64,000 nucleotides of DNA from Gyromitra esculenta (taxonomy: Eukaryota > Ascomycota > Pezizomycetes > Pezizales > Discinaceae): NCBI GenBank assembly GCA_038503075.1, contig JBCAML010000005.1:1674001-1738000 (forward strand). Reading direction: 5' to 3'. The translations under genes were made by a program, and so were the position numbers. The notes below the pieces were generated by a model, which had not been told where the DNA came from, did no database searches, and saw only the letters and a program-made list of their open reading frames with translations. The stretch's first letter is position 1; every line of letters starts with the position of its first letter. Of this stretch, positions 9,201-19,382 are shown one piece after another.

Positions 9201-9800
9201 AACCAGGAATCCGCAAGTACTAAGGTTTCCCCATTTTTTGCCAACTACGGTTACCATCCTCGGTTCGATACCTCCGTTATCTCCCCAAGTACCACTGCTC
9301 AAAGCCTAGACGCATCTAAGTTCGCCATTACTATGCAAGAGCTATACAATCATCTTAGGATGCAGATTCGAACAGCTCAGGACATTCAGGAAACCGCTAC
9401 GAATAAACACCGAACCCCGGCTCCAGCATATCAAGTCAAAGATCCGGTATTCGTATCCATGAAAAATATTCGAACAGTTCGCAATGCTCGGAAACTCGAC
9501 TGGAAGTGGATGGGACCTTATGCTGTGAAAAAGATCGTATCACCCTTTGCATATGAGATTGACCTTCCCTCCTCAGTCAAGTACCATCCTGTTTTTCACG
9601 TTTCGCTCCTTAAACCCGCCGCCAATGACCCTCTCCCAGGACAAGTAATACCCCCTCCATCTCCAATCGTGGTTAATGAACAAGAGGAATATTTCATTGA
9701 GAAAATCCTCGAGCAACGGACTTATCGCGGCCAACAACAATACCTTGTCGAGTGGACCGGCTATGCTCACCCTACCTGGGAACCCGCGGAAGATCTTTAG
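6201..9800 (+). pseudogene. Pol of element B (protease-RT-RNase H-integrase-chromodomain), two nonsense codons
   Basis: Expressed as a -1 fusion to Gag. Domains in order: retropepsin with LLDTGASGFAFID (nt about 6390-6428); RT with FVKKADGSLRLCVDY and catalytic YLDD at 7464-7475; RNase H with DASDFVFGG and DHKNLEYF; integrase HHCC zinc finger (HH..H..CHICQ, about 8594-8740); DDE core (SMDFVTG, SDRGTQF, HPETDGQTERLN, nt about 8805-9110); C-terminal chromodomain ending YLVEWTGYAHPTWEPAEDL. A TGA at 8484-8486 splits the frame before the integrase, and a TAG at 9798-9800 cuts the chromodomain tail where element C reads on. In the RT the usual DYRGLN is DYWGLN (CGG to TGG). The sister family members argue that the ancestor was a single pol ORF. 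Confidence 0.92.
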
Positions 9801-9889
9801 GATACTGCCGCCCTCGATGTCTTTTTAACCATGACGACTATAACCAGTCCTAAGGTTCGCAGGAGCTCACGCTTGAGACAGGGAGCTAC

Positions 9890-10310
9890 TTTCACGGATG
9901 GGACCGGGTAACGGGTTAGGATAAGGATGTTGGTAGTAGCAAGAGGTTATTTGGTTACAATGGCTTTGTTGTTGGGTTACGTTTCGGTTATTGTTCGGTT
10001 GTTGTTTGTGCGACGGGAAAGCGGGGTATATAAGCGGAGGAGTTTTGTCGTTTGTGTTTTCTTTCTCTTTCTTTTTTTAAGCAACGTTCTCGTTTACCTT
10101 CTTCTGTAATTGTTACAATACTATCTCGGTTCTACCTCAGAACCCTCGCTGTCGCTGTCCACTTCGCTGCACTTATCTCGCCTGGAGATAAAAACCCACT
10201 GTAGAACTTGTAGAAACACCGCACTCTTCGAACGTGTTAGAACCTCGCTTAAGTAGCACTGCTCACCTTCTGGGATACGGAAGGGCTTAACGAGGGACTG
10301 AACCGTGAGA
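9890..10310 (+). repeat. 3' LTR of element B
   Basis: 421 bp. Three differences from the 5' LTR, two of them in the inner arm of hairpin H3. It is preceded by the purine-rich tract gacagggagc, the likely plus-strand primer. Confidence 0.95.
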
Positions 10311-10671
10311 GCAAAGCTACTTAAGCGAAAAGGTCAAGCTACAAGGTATACGATGTTTCTACAGGTCCTACGGGGGTCTAACTCAAGGCGAGTTAAGTGT
10401 AAAGGTTTTCACAGCGACCGCAACCGCGAGGATTCTAAGGTAGAATCGAGGTAGTATTAAAACAATACAGCAGAAGTAAGGTAAGAATGGTGCTTAAAGA
10501 AAGAAGAAAACCACAACAATCGTCTAAGATCCATTCCTTATATACCCCGCAGTCCCTCTCGTAACTCATAACCGAAACGCAGCCGAACAACAAAGACATT
10601 ATGAAAACCCATCATCTGTTGCAACCATCACTACCCGAACCCTAACCCATCACTTCACTTCATCCGTGAAA
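10311..10671 (-). repeat. 5' LTR of element A, main piece
   Basis: Minus-strand LTR remainder beginning (minus sense) TTTCACGGATG at 10671. TATA region (ttatataccc, about 10538-10547) and leader motif AAGCACCAT at 10495-10487. Bases 10311-10315 are the right target duplication of element B. Confidence 0.92.
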
Positions 10672-10962
10672 CCTAAGGTGCCCCGCTCGCAATAGCTTGG
10701 CATGTTCTCAGGGTCTCAACGGGCCCCCAGCAGAGTAGAACAGAAAGAGGACGGCGAGTCAGCAGGACTATAAAGATAGTTCATGGCCCCGCCACCTGTT
10801 GCTCTTCTTCCCAGTCTCATCAGACAGAATACTACTGAGTAGAGCCCTTAAGATTATTGAGTACTTTGCACGAAAATACTCTTAACATCTCAACCTGATT
10901 TAGTATTTGCAACGGCCGTATTCCTATACCTATTCCCACTACAGAGTAGTAGGACTACCCCC
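10672..10962. other. Unassigned sequence between LTR A and LTR fragment J
   Basis: About 290 bp with no supported ORF. It could be host DNA or a foreign U3 attached to fragment J. A TATA-like ctataaag lies near 10770. No family match is visible. Confidence 0.3.
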
Positions 10963-11220
10963 GTTACATTCCCTTTTTGTTGTACTTTTCCTTCTTCTTT
11001 CTTTAAGCAACGTCTTCTATTGTACGCTCATTGTATCCTACAATACAATCCTCGGTTACATCTCGTAATCCTTCGCTGTCGCCGCCTTCAAGTCATCGTG
11101 ACTCGAACCATTTGTAGAGCCTGTAGAATCCCCGTACACACTCTCGCCGCTAGTTTCTCGTTCAAGTAGCACTGCTTATCTCGGGGGATACCTGAGAGCT
11201 TGACGAGAATCTCACTCCTT
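10963..11220 (+). repeat. LTR fragment J (R-U5 part of type II gypsy LTR)
   Basis: From about ttgtacttttcc to ctcactccttgata it matches the 3' 60% of the type II LTRs, including AAGCAACGT, GGTTAC/GTAATC, and the terminal hairpin with its TTCTCG/CGAGAA outer stem. The upstream U3 with the tatataag box is absent. Confidence 0.8.
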
Positions 11221-11751
11221 GATAGTTTGAGTTAACTAGGTCAAAAAACGACCCAGATGGTGACCAGGAAAGTTAGATTCTTGGGGTGGTTTTGGTACCT
11301 GCTCTGGTATTAACAAGAAATATATAGGAGGAGGTATTTAAATGTATACAGTAGGCTAATTTCTTGTCAAGGTTAAAATCCCAAACTCCAGATCTGAAAA
11401 GCAGCAGCAGCAAATCTAGAGCTAAAGGGTGAAATAAAATATAAAAACAAATCAGCAGGCTAAATTAGTACCCTAAAGGTGTTTTTCTGATGTATGCGTC
11501 GTGTGTGTATGAATATACACATATTTAGTTCTCGGAATTGAATAATGGGATCGGAATGGGAACAGTGATTTTCGCGCATCGTATCCGAGAGATCTAGACT
11601 TAAGTTTTGTGTCTCTAAGTTTGACAAGAAAGTGTTGAACTTGATTGGTTAGCTATATATATGTTCTGACCGGTTTGTAAGAATGGCCGGTTTTAAAATA
11701 GGCCAGCTTTGAAAATCGGTTGGCCGATTTTCAAAGTGATTTCTGTGGTGG
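11221..11751. other. Gene-free interval with degenerate CGGTTGGCCGATTT repeats
   Basis: No ORF can be supported. At 11661-11737 there are short degenerate repeats built on ccggtttgtaag / cggttggccgattttcaaag. Related repeats lie in the opposite orientation at 20761-20890. Confidence 0.4.
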
Positions 11752-12161
11752 TTTCATGGATGGTTGCTTCGTTGGTTCGTTGGGTACATGGGTACATGGT
11801 TGTCGTGTTTTGTTATTTGTTCTTTGTGTTTCTTTGGGTTTCCGTTGTAGTGAGTCATGTTTTTGTCATCGAAAGAGTTGGAACTTTGGTATATAAGCGA
11901 AGGGATTTCCCCTCTTGTTGTACTTTTCCTTCTTCTTTCCTTAAGCAACGTCTTCTATTGTTCACTCTTGTATTTTACAATACAAACCTCGGTTACACCT
12001 CGTAATCCTTCGCTGTCGCCGTCTTCAAGTCATCGCAACTTGATCCGTCCATAGAACCTGTAGAATCTCCATATACACTCTCGCTGTTAGTTTCTCGTTC
12101 AAGTAGCACTGCTTATCTCAGGGGATACCTGAGAACTTGACGAGAATCTTGCTCCTTGAGA
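11752..12161 (+). mobile_element. Solo gypsy LTR K (type II)
   Basis: 410 bp, TTTCATGG to CTCCTTGAGA, with tatataag, AAGCAACGT and all three hairpins (inner H3 TCTCAGG/CCTGAGA, outer TTCTCG..TCAAG/CTTGACGAGAA). The flanks ggtgg and tactc do not match, so the target duplication is lost or the LTR is recombinant. Confidence 0.88.
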
Positions 12162-12389
12162 TACTCACAGAAGGCATAAAAAACCCAAAAATGCAAATGG
12201 GGGTCAACCAACCAAGTCATGTGTGTGCTGGACTGGAATGAACCAAAAATCATTTCCAGCAAAAAACATTTTTGGGCTCTTTATGCCTGTTACGAGTACA
12301 GCCTGAGCACTTGGAAGTGAGGTGAAATTGATACAGTATTTGAAAACCATTATCATCATGTCTCACAGTTTGACACCTTTGTTTAAGCC

Positions 12390-12801
12390 TTTCACGGATG
12401 GAAACGGATAATGGGTTGGGGATAATGTGTTGGTTGTAATGGTTTCGGTTAGGGTAAATAATGTTTTTTGTTGTGGTTCGGTTATGTTCAGGTATGCGTC
12501 TCGGAGTAATGAAAGTGGGGTATTTAAGAGACGGATTTTAGTTGTCATTGTACCTTCTTCTTCTTTCTTTAAGCAACGTTCTCGTTTCACTTCTCTTGTA
12601 TCAAGTCATAATCTCACTTCGATTCTACCTCAGAATCCTCGCTGTCGCTGTGAACCACCTCCGATACTTTGCCTTGAAGTATATCCATCGTAGGACCTGT
12701 AGAAAAACCTGCACTCTTTGAACGTGTTGATACCTCGCTTAAGTAGCACTGCTCACCTCCGGGGATACCGAAGAGCTTAAACAAGGGACTCAACCATGAG
12801 A
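12390..12801 (+). mobile_element. Solo gypsy LTR E nested in LTR D
   Basis: 412 bp, TTTCACGG to CCATGAGA, with a perfect target duplication AAGCC at 12385-12389 and 12802-12806. It contains aagcaacgtt and the three hairpins (H2 ATACTT/AAGTAT; H3 inner CTCCGG/CCGAAG with one mismatch). Confidence 0.93.
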
Positions 12802-12837
12802 AAGCCCTTCAGTATCCCTGAAGGTGAGCGGTGCTAC

Positions 12838-13247
12838 TTTCATGGATGGATGTTTTGTTGACTGGTTGGATATATGAGTATGTGGTTGTCGCGTTTCGTT
12901 GTTGTTCTTTATGTTTCTATGGGTTTCCTGTTACATTGAGTCATGTCTTTGTCATCGAAGAAGTTGGAACCTGGTATATAAGCCAAGGGATTTCCCCTTA
13001 TATTGTACTTTTCCTTCTTCTTTCTTTAAGCAACGTCTTCTATTGTTCACTCTTGTATTCTACAAATACAAACCTCGGTTACATCTCGTAATCCTCCGCT
13101 GTCGCTGTCTTTAAGTCACCTCGACTTAAACCAATTGTAGAGCCTGTAGAACCTTCGTACACTTTCTTGTTGTTGGTTTCCCATTCAAGTAGCACTGCTC
13201 ATCTCGAGGGATACTCGAGAGCTTGACAAGAAACCCGCTCCTTGAGA
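12838..13247 (+). repeat. 5' LTR of element C
   Basis: 410 bp. TATATAAG near 12975, AAGCAACGT at 13028-13036. H2 is TTTAAGT/ACTTAAA, H3 inner TCTCGAG/CTCGAGA around GGATA, H3 outer GGTTTC..TCAAG/CTTGA..GAAACC. PBS ACGTTGCTT follows at 13250-13258, again 2 nt after the LTR. Confidence 0.94.
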
Positions 13248-13304
13248 TTACGTTGCTTCCGCATCTACACCCTCTACCGCTGCTCACCCCCCACCAACAT
13301 TACC

Positions 13305-14552
13305 ATGAGCAACCCCGCCCCTGCACCCTGGACCTTCCCTACCTTTGAGAATTTCCAGGCCGCCGCTAACGCCGACCTCGCCTCTGCCTATGAGGGAATT
13401 CGCTCCCATTATCAACAGCGGGTAGATAACCTCACCTATGCAGACTTACAGCTTGAGGAAGCCACTCAAGAACGGAATAACATGACGGCAAGGTTTAACA
13501 CCTGCCAGTCCCAACTACAGGCAGCCGAAGCAGAAGTCGCCCGCCTTCGCAACGTCGTCCCTCCACCGCCTGCACCACCACCACCCGCGCCTCCAGCTCA
13601 TACACAAGGAGGCCGTTCAGACAAAATGCCTGACCCAGACAAGTTCAACGGGTCTCGCGACAAACTTCCCGGGTTCGTTCTACAACTCAGGTCAAAACTC
13701 TCGGTCAACGCCGACCGATTCTCCAACAGCAACAATATGATATTGTATGCTATTAGCCGTCTTGAGGGAGCAGCCCTCGAACAAATCCGTCACTCCGTCC
13801 TTCCCGACGGAACTACCACCTGGAACTCCGCCGCTGACCTGATTACCGCCCTGGAAACAGCCTTCGGCGACCCCGACCCCCTCGGTACCGCCCGCCGTGA
13901 ACTACATCAACTCCGACAAGGAAAGAGGAATTTCTCCGCCTACCTTGCCGACTTTCAACGCATCATGGGGCGCCTTAACTGCGATGAGTCTGCCAAGAAC
14001 GATGCTCTGGAGTTCGGCATGTCAGACGAACTGAAAGAAGCGGTAGTAACTGTTGCTGACTTCCCCACCACCTTCACTTCCCTCTGTGCCTTCCTCCTCC
14101 GCCTAGATTACCGTATCCGAGCAAGAAGAGAAGAGAAGAAAAACGCTGCCCGCAACACCATGGGACAATTCGCCGCCCCTGCCGCCGCCCCCGCCGCCTT
14201 TACCCCCGCTTCCTCCTCCTTCGCCCCTGGAGGACTTGCCCCCATGGATCTCTCCTTCGGCCGTACCTCCACCTCCCGCCCTGCCCCTGAACAACGCTAC
14301 GTTCAGGTTAACAGAAGAAGAAAGCTATCAGCCGAAGAGAAAACATGGAGACAGACCAACAACCGCTGTCTGTTTTGTGCCGGAGAAGGGCACATTTTTT
14401 CCAACTGCCCCTCCGCCTCCAAACGCCCCGCCATGAGGGGAGCTGTTACCAACGCCGCCGCCGCCCCTCCCGCTCCTTCTGTTTTTCCGCCCCCTTTGCC
14501 ACCCCGTTTTCCTGCCTTCAATGCAGCAGACTCAGTTGAGTCTTTAAACTAG
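13305..14552 (+). CDS. Gag of element C
   Basis: 415 aa from the ATG at 13305 (context TACCATGA). N-terminal helical segment, a Pro-rich stretch (PPPPAPPPPAPPAH), KMPDPDKFNGSRDKLPGF, the capsid-like gag domain, and a zinc knuckle CLFCAGEGHIFSNC near the C terminus. About two thirds similar to Gag of B, with a higher proline/alanine content and GC-rich codon use. Intact, ending TTA AAC TAG at the frameshift heptamer. Because gag is open while pol is broken, this copy could at most supply Gag in trans. Confidence 0.9.
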   Translation: MSNPAPAPWTFPTFENFQAAANADLASAYEGIRSHYQQRVDNLTYADLQLEEATQERNNMTARFNTCQSQLQAAEAEVARLRNVVPPPPAPPPPAPPAHTQGGRSDKMPDPDKFNGSRDKLPGFVLQLRSKLSVNADRFSNSNNMILYAISRLEGAALEQIRHSVLPDGTTTWNSAADLITALETAFGDPDPLGTARRELHQLRQGKRNFSAYLADFQRIMGRLNCDESAKNDALEFGMSDELKEAVVTVADFPTTFTSLCAFLLRLDYRIRARREEKKNAARNTMGQFAAPAAAPAAFTPASSSFAPGGLAPMDLSFGRTSTSRPAPEQRYVQVNRRRKLSAEEKTWRQTNNRCLFCAGEGHIFSNCPSASKRPAMRGAVTNAAAAPPAPSVFPPPLPPRFPAFNAADSVESLN

Positions 14553-14587
14553 TTCAACCAGAGTCGCCTTGTGACCCTGCTCTGGTT
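14543..14587 (+). promoter_or_regulatory. Gag-pol -1 frameshift signal of element C
   Basis: TTTAAAC at 14543-14549, TAG stop, then a 6-nt spacer including the stop and a perfect 8-bp stem AACCAGAG (14556-14563)/CTCTGGTT (14580-14587) around a 16-nt loop. Position and spacing equal those of element B, with two base pairs changed compensatorily. Confidence 0.85.
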
Positions 14588-16574
14588 CCTTTTTCTCCTT
14601 TGTCAGCGTTCTCTATTTCTGGGTTTTCAGTGTCGGATGTGTGTGTGGAGGATAACTTGGATGGGGAACATTTTGTAGTTTCATGTAGCCTTTCCCACCA
14701 AAATAAAATCATAAAAACACACGCACTTCTTGACACTGGAGCCTCAGGGTTCGCTTTCATTGACGAAAACTTCGTGCGTCACCATTCCCTGCCCCTATCT
14801 CCCCTCAAAACCCCTCGCCAATTGGAAGTCATTGACGGCCGAACAATTGCCTCGGGAGATATTACCAATCTTTGCCACTTAGAACTCTCTATCCAACAAC
14901 ACATTGAGAGAGCTCCCTTCTTCGTCACCAAACTAGGCCATTACCCCCTGGTACTCGGTATCCCTTGGATGAACCTCCATGATGTTCACCTACAATTTGC
15001 AAACAAAAGCATTGAATTCAACTCTGAATTCTGCACCACCCACTGTGCCCCCAAGCAACCCATCGTTTCAGTCGTCGCTATCCCCTCTCCAGCAAAACTC
15101 AACGCAGCCTTTATCGGCGCCGCCAGTTTCCACTTACTCGCTAGAAAAAAGGGTATCCAGGTCTATTCTATGTCCCTTTATGAAATCAATAGGGTTCTTG
15201 ATAGCAAGACCACTAAAGAAGAATGGAGACAACGAATACCTGCCGAATACCACGAGTACCTGGATATGTTTGATAAGGCGAAAGCACAAGGACTCCCCCC
15301 CCGCCGCCCCTATGACCACCGTATTACCCTTCAAGAAGGCAAGGAACCCCCATTTGGCCCACTCTACGGCATGTCACGAGATGAACTTCTAGTTCTTAAG
15401 AAGTACATCGAAGACAACTTAGAAAAAGGGTTTATCCGTGCCAGTTCGTCTTCTGCCGGTTCCCCAGTCCTCTTTGCCGCCAAACCTGATGGATCTCTCC
15501 GCCTTTGTGTCGACTACCGTGGCCTTAATGCTCTCACAGTTAAGGACCGATATACTTCCCCCCTAATCAAAGAAACCCTGGATCGCCTCGCACAAGCTCA
15601 GTGGTACTCCAAACTCGATCTCCGTGATGGTTTTCACCAAATTCGCATCGCTGAGGAAGAAGAATGGAAAACAGCCTTTCGAACCCGATATGGCTTATAT
15701 GAGTACATGGTAATGCCATTCGGCCTTACCAACGCCCCCGGTACATTCCAACGATTCGTGAATGATTCGCTCCGAGAATACCTGGATCTTTTCTGCACGG
15801 CCTACCTCGATGACATCCTTATCTATAGCGATACCCTTGCTGAGCACAAGGTACATGTCAAACAGGTCCTTGATGCCCTTAAAGCCAATAACATCCTTCT
15901 CAAACCTGAGAAGTGTGAATTCCATGTGCAGTCCATTAAATATCTCGGCCTAGTCCTTACCCCCGAAGGTATCAAGATGGACAATGACAAATTAAAAGCC
16001 GTCCGAGACTGGAGCCGCCCAAAGTCAATCAAAGACGTACAAGCCTTCCTTGGTTTCGCAAACTTTTACCGTAGATTTATCTTGGGATTTTCTCGCCTTG
16101 CTGCCCCTCTCACCGCCTTTACAAAAAAAGGCATTGTTTTCGAATGGACCGTTGAAGCTGAACTCGCTTTCGAAGCTCTCAAAGACGCCTTCACTAAAGC
16201 CCCCATACTCACCCACTTCTATCCCCGAAAAAAGATCTTCGTAGAATCCGATGCTTCCGACTTCGTCTCAGGTGGTGTCCTCTCTCAGCTCGACGATCAA
16301 GGAATACTGCACCCTGTGGCATTCTTCTCTAAGAAACACTCACCTGCTGAATGTAACTACGAGATCTACGACAAAGAATTGCTAGCCATCATTCGCTGCT
16401 TCGAAGAATGGAGACCTGAACTTGAAGGATCCGAGTTGCCTATATCTGTCATCACCGACCATAAAAACTTAGAGTATTTTATGACTACTAAACAACTCAA
16501 CCGGAGGCAAGTTAGATGGGCAGAATATCTCTCACGTTTTGACTTTGTCATTACGTACCAACCAGGAGTACAAG

Positions 16575-17302
16575 TGTTATACCTATTGGTAGCTTAGTTG
16601 GTTACGACTTGAGTTCGCTTACAATGCACACATATGGACTAGCGTTCAATCCCCGACCATGTCGGTTATTATTAATCTTGGTTGATTATTAATAAGATTC
16701 GGATTGGATGTTTGGTTTCCTTGTGTCATCAATGGCCGACTCTTTCGATCGACACTTCCCCGATTCGCTTATACGTTGCGTCGCCAGTTAATCCCGACAA
16801 TCACGCCATACGATAAAGAGAGGGGTAGGAGCAAAAGAAAGCGTTCAGGGTCTATGGGATTTCTTCATGTTAGTTTATCTTATTACATAGCCTTTGTATT
16901 CAACGCTTGACTACTATAAGTAGTCCAGTGTTCTACCGTTGAGAAGGGTCTTCTTCCTGATCATTAGCGACGAAGAACGAGCCTTATCAATATTATATTG
17001 TTTCTAGCAAAATTACTTCCGTGCAATTTACTCTTTTACTTGTGAATTACTTTTATCTCGCTTAGCAAGGCCTTGACCCTTCAGCGTTAGTTATTAAAAC
17101 CTTACTATTGGAAGTTCTTCACGGAACTTTGCTCGATCCCTACTTTGAACCCTACGGTTATCTTTCAGCGGTTCATAAGAAGCAGTTAGGACTTGCGCCT
17201 GTGTATTGTGTTGCGGATAGCAACCGGGCAGGTTATAGCGTCTAGATTGTTATCTAAAGCTTCTTGGAGATTTCCTGTGCGGTAAGAAGTACCGGTCTTA
17301 CA
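16575..17302 (+). mobile_element. Solo LTR X (728 bp) inside element C pol
   Basis: Starts TGTTATACC and ends GGTCTTACA (TG..CA termini), with a perfect 5-bp target duplication ACAAG at 16570-16574 and 17303-17307. A TATA-like ctataagtag lies about 16913-16922. From 16959 onward it is nearly identical to 635-978; upstream it is unrelated to that copy. It is a different LTR family from the surrounding gypsy elements, and no internal region is present. Confidence 0.92.
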
Positions 17303-18972
17303 ACAAGGAGGAAAGCCGGACGCTCTGACTCGGAGATCAGGAGATCTCCCTGAAGAAGGGGATGAAAGACTACAACACCAGCACCAAGTAGTCCTGAAGG
17401 AAAGAAATTTGGATCCTAAGCTGAGTTTGTTTTCGGGTTCTTTATCAAATGAACCCGCTGAATTGGATGCCCCTCTCGAGGTCTTGATAAACCAAGGATA
17501 TAATGCTACCCGTTCCTACAAAAAGTCTTACTAGCACTTAAGAACGGTGAACAACAATCCAAGGAAATTACACTAGGCGATTGCACCAAGAAAAATGGTT
17601 ATCTATTTTATCGACAAAAGCTTTATATCCCTGATTACGACCCTCTCTGTGTCCTTATTCTGCAAAGATATCATGACGCCCCCTCCGCTGGCCACCCAGG
17701 ACGTGAAAAGTCCTTTGAACTAATCTCTAGGCATTTTTACTGGCCTAAAATGAGAGAGTACATCGGACGATACACTCGAAACTGCCATACCTGTCGACGA
17801 GCGAAGCCCAATACCCTCAGTACCCACGGCATCCTTAAGCCCCTCCCAATTCCCAATCGCCCCTGGGAAGAGCTATCGATGGATTTTGTTACCGGTCTCC
17901 CTGAATCCAATGGTTTTGATGCAATAATGGTTATAGTGGACAGATTATCAAAAATGCGACACTTAATCCCCTGTAACACTACCATCAATGCTGAACAAAC
18001 GGCAGAACTTTATCTTCAGAATATTTGGAAACTCCATGGACTACCGTCTCATATCACTTCCGATAGGGGAACGCAGTTTACTGCTAAATTCTGGAAACAT
18101 CTCTGTCAACGTTTGAATATTTCCGCTCGCATGTTGACATCTTTCCACCCAGAAACGGACGGCCAAACCGAACGTCTTAATGCCGTTATGGAGCAATACC
18201 TTCGTTGTTATGTTTCGTACCAACAAGATGACTGGGTTAAATGGTTACCAATTGCCGAGTTCGCTGCCAATAATCAAGAGTCGGCCAGTACAAAAGCTAC
18301 ACCCTTCTTCGCCAACTACGGTTATCATCCCCGTTTCGACACTTCGATTATCTCTAATGACCGATCCCCGCAAACCCTCGACGCCGACCTCTTCGGTTCT
18401 AAGATGGAAGAACTTAGAGACTTTCTTCGAGTTCAGATGAGGACGGCACAAGATATTTTCGAGACCAGTGCTAACCGGCACCGTACCCCCGCCCCTTCGT
18501 TTAAAGTCAACGACCGTGTCTTCATATTTATGAAGAACATGAGGACGACTAGGAATTCAAGGAAATTGGACTGGAAATGGAGTGGCCCCTTCCCCGTGAA
18601 ACGAATAATCTCCGCGCATGCCTACGAAATAGACTTGCCATTGTCCATGAAATACCATCTGGTATTTCACGTTTCATTAATCAAAGCAGCTCCCACCGAT
18701 CCACTCCCTGGCCAAATTATTCCACCACCTCCACCCGTCCAAGTAAACGACCATGAAGAATATCTTGTCGAAGGTATACTGGACTCTCACCTCTATCGAG
18801 GAAAGCTCCAGTATCTAGTCGAATGGACAGGATATGCACTGCCCACTTGGGAACCCGCGGAGTATCATGAAGAGACGGAAGCAGTAGATTCTTTCTACCA
18901 ACAATATCCGGATAAACCAAGGAAAGAAGTGGTTAGTGTTCGCAGGAGCTCACGGCTATGAGGGGGAGCTAC

Positions 18973-19382
18973 TTTCATGGATGGATGTTTTGTTGACTGG
19001 TTGGATATATGAGTATGTGGTTGTCGCGTTTCGTTGTTGTTCTTTATGTTTCTATGGGTTTCCTGTTACAATGAGTCATGTCTTTGTCATCGAAGAAGTT
19101 GGAACCTGGTATATAAGTGAAGGGATTTCCCCTCATATTGTACTTTTCCTTCTTCTTTCTTTAAGCAACGTCTTCTATTGTTCACTCTTGTATTCTACAA
19201 ATACAAACCTCAGTTACATCTCGTAATCCTCCGCTGTCGCTGTCTTTAAGTCACCTCGGCTTAAACCAATTGTAGAGCCTGTAGAACCTTCGTACATTTT
19301 CTTGTTGTTGGTTTCCCATTCAAGTAGCACTGCTCATCTCGAGGGATACTCGAGAGCTTGACAAGAAACCCGCTCCTTGAGA
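18973..19382 (+). repeat. 3' LTR of element C
   Basis: 410 bp, about 98% identical to the 5' LTR by eye. Preceded by the purine tract gagggggagc. Confidence 0.94.

Larger units (their letters stand above)
4432..10310 (+). mobile_element. Full-length Ty3/gypsy chromovirus-type retrotransposon B
   Basis: 5879 bp: LTR, self-priming PBS, gag, frameshift site, pol (protease, RT, RNase H, integrase, chromodomain), purine-rich tract, LTR. The LTRs are 421 bp and differ at three positions. The flanking 5-mers gcaga (4427-4431) and gcaaa (10311-10315) are the target duplication with one mismatch, lying in the LTR of element A. Two nonsense codons in pol (8484-8486 and 9798-9800) and an R-to-W change in the RT show that it is recent but defective. 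Confidence 0.95.
1..10671 (-). mobile_element. Ty3/gypsy element A, degenerate, interrupted by element B and other LTRs
   Basis: Minus-strand retrotransposon. Reading from high to low coordinates it has a 5' LTR (10671-10311 joined to 4431-4378), a primer-binding site (4375-4367), gag (4181-2436, broken) and pol protease and reverse transcriptase (2438-1), running off the left edge. It is interrupted by element B in the LTR, a solo LTR in gag (2967-3375) and a foreign LTR in the RT (635-1582). Removing B with one copy of its target duplication restores a 410-bp LTR, the family length. Nonsense codons at 2877-2879 and 2703-2705 correspond to CGA and CAA in the sister elements, i.e. C-to-T changes. 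A is the oldest layer of this nest and cannot be autonomous. Confidence 0.9.
14543..18961 (+). pseudogene. Pol of element C, split by solo LTR X and one indel
   Basis: First part 14543-16574: retropepsin (LLDTGASGFAFID), RT (SLRLCVDYRGLN, catalytic YLDD about 15804-15815) and RNase H (DASDFVSGG, DHKNLEYF), all in one frame. Solo LTR X interrupts it after YQPGVQ. Removing X restores [16 protein letters not shown] small indel near 17490-17510 shifts the frame within the RNase H-integrase linker. The last part is open to the TGA at 18959-18961 and encodes the HHCC finger (YHDAPSAGHPG..CHTC), the DDE core (SMDFVTG, SDRGTQF, HPETDGQTERLN) and a complete chromodomain (EEYLVEGILD..YLVEWTGYALPTWEP). 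Chromodomains of chromovirus integrases are known to direct insertion to marked chromatin. Confidence 0.92.
12838..19382 (+). mobile_element. Full-length Ty3/gypsy chromovirus-type retrotransposon C
   Basis: 6545 bp including the 728-bp solo LTR X (733 bp with its duplicated target), so about 5.8 kb without it. LTRs of 410 bp (12838-13247 and 18973-19382) differ at about seven positions. A perfect target duplication GCTAC is at 12833-12837 and 19383-19387, within LTR D. Gag is intact. Pol is broken by LTR X and by a small indel near 17490-17510. Confidence 0.95.
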
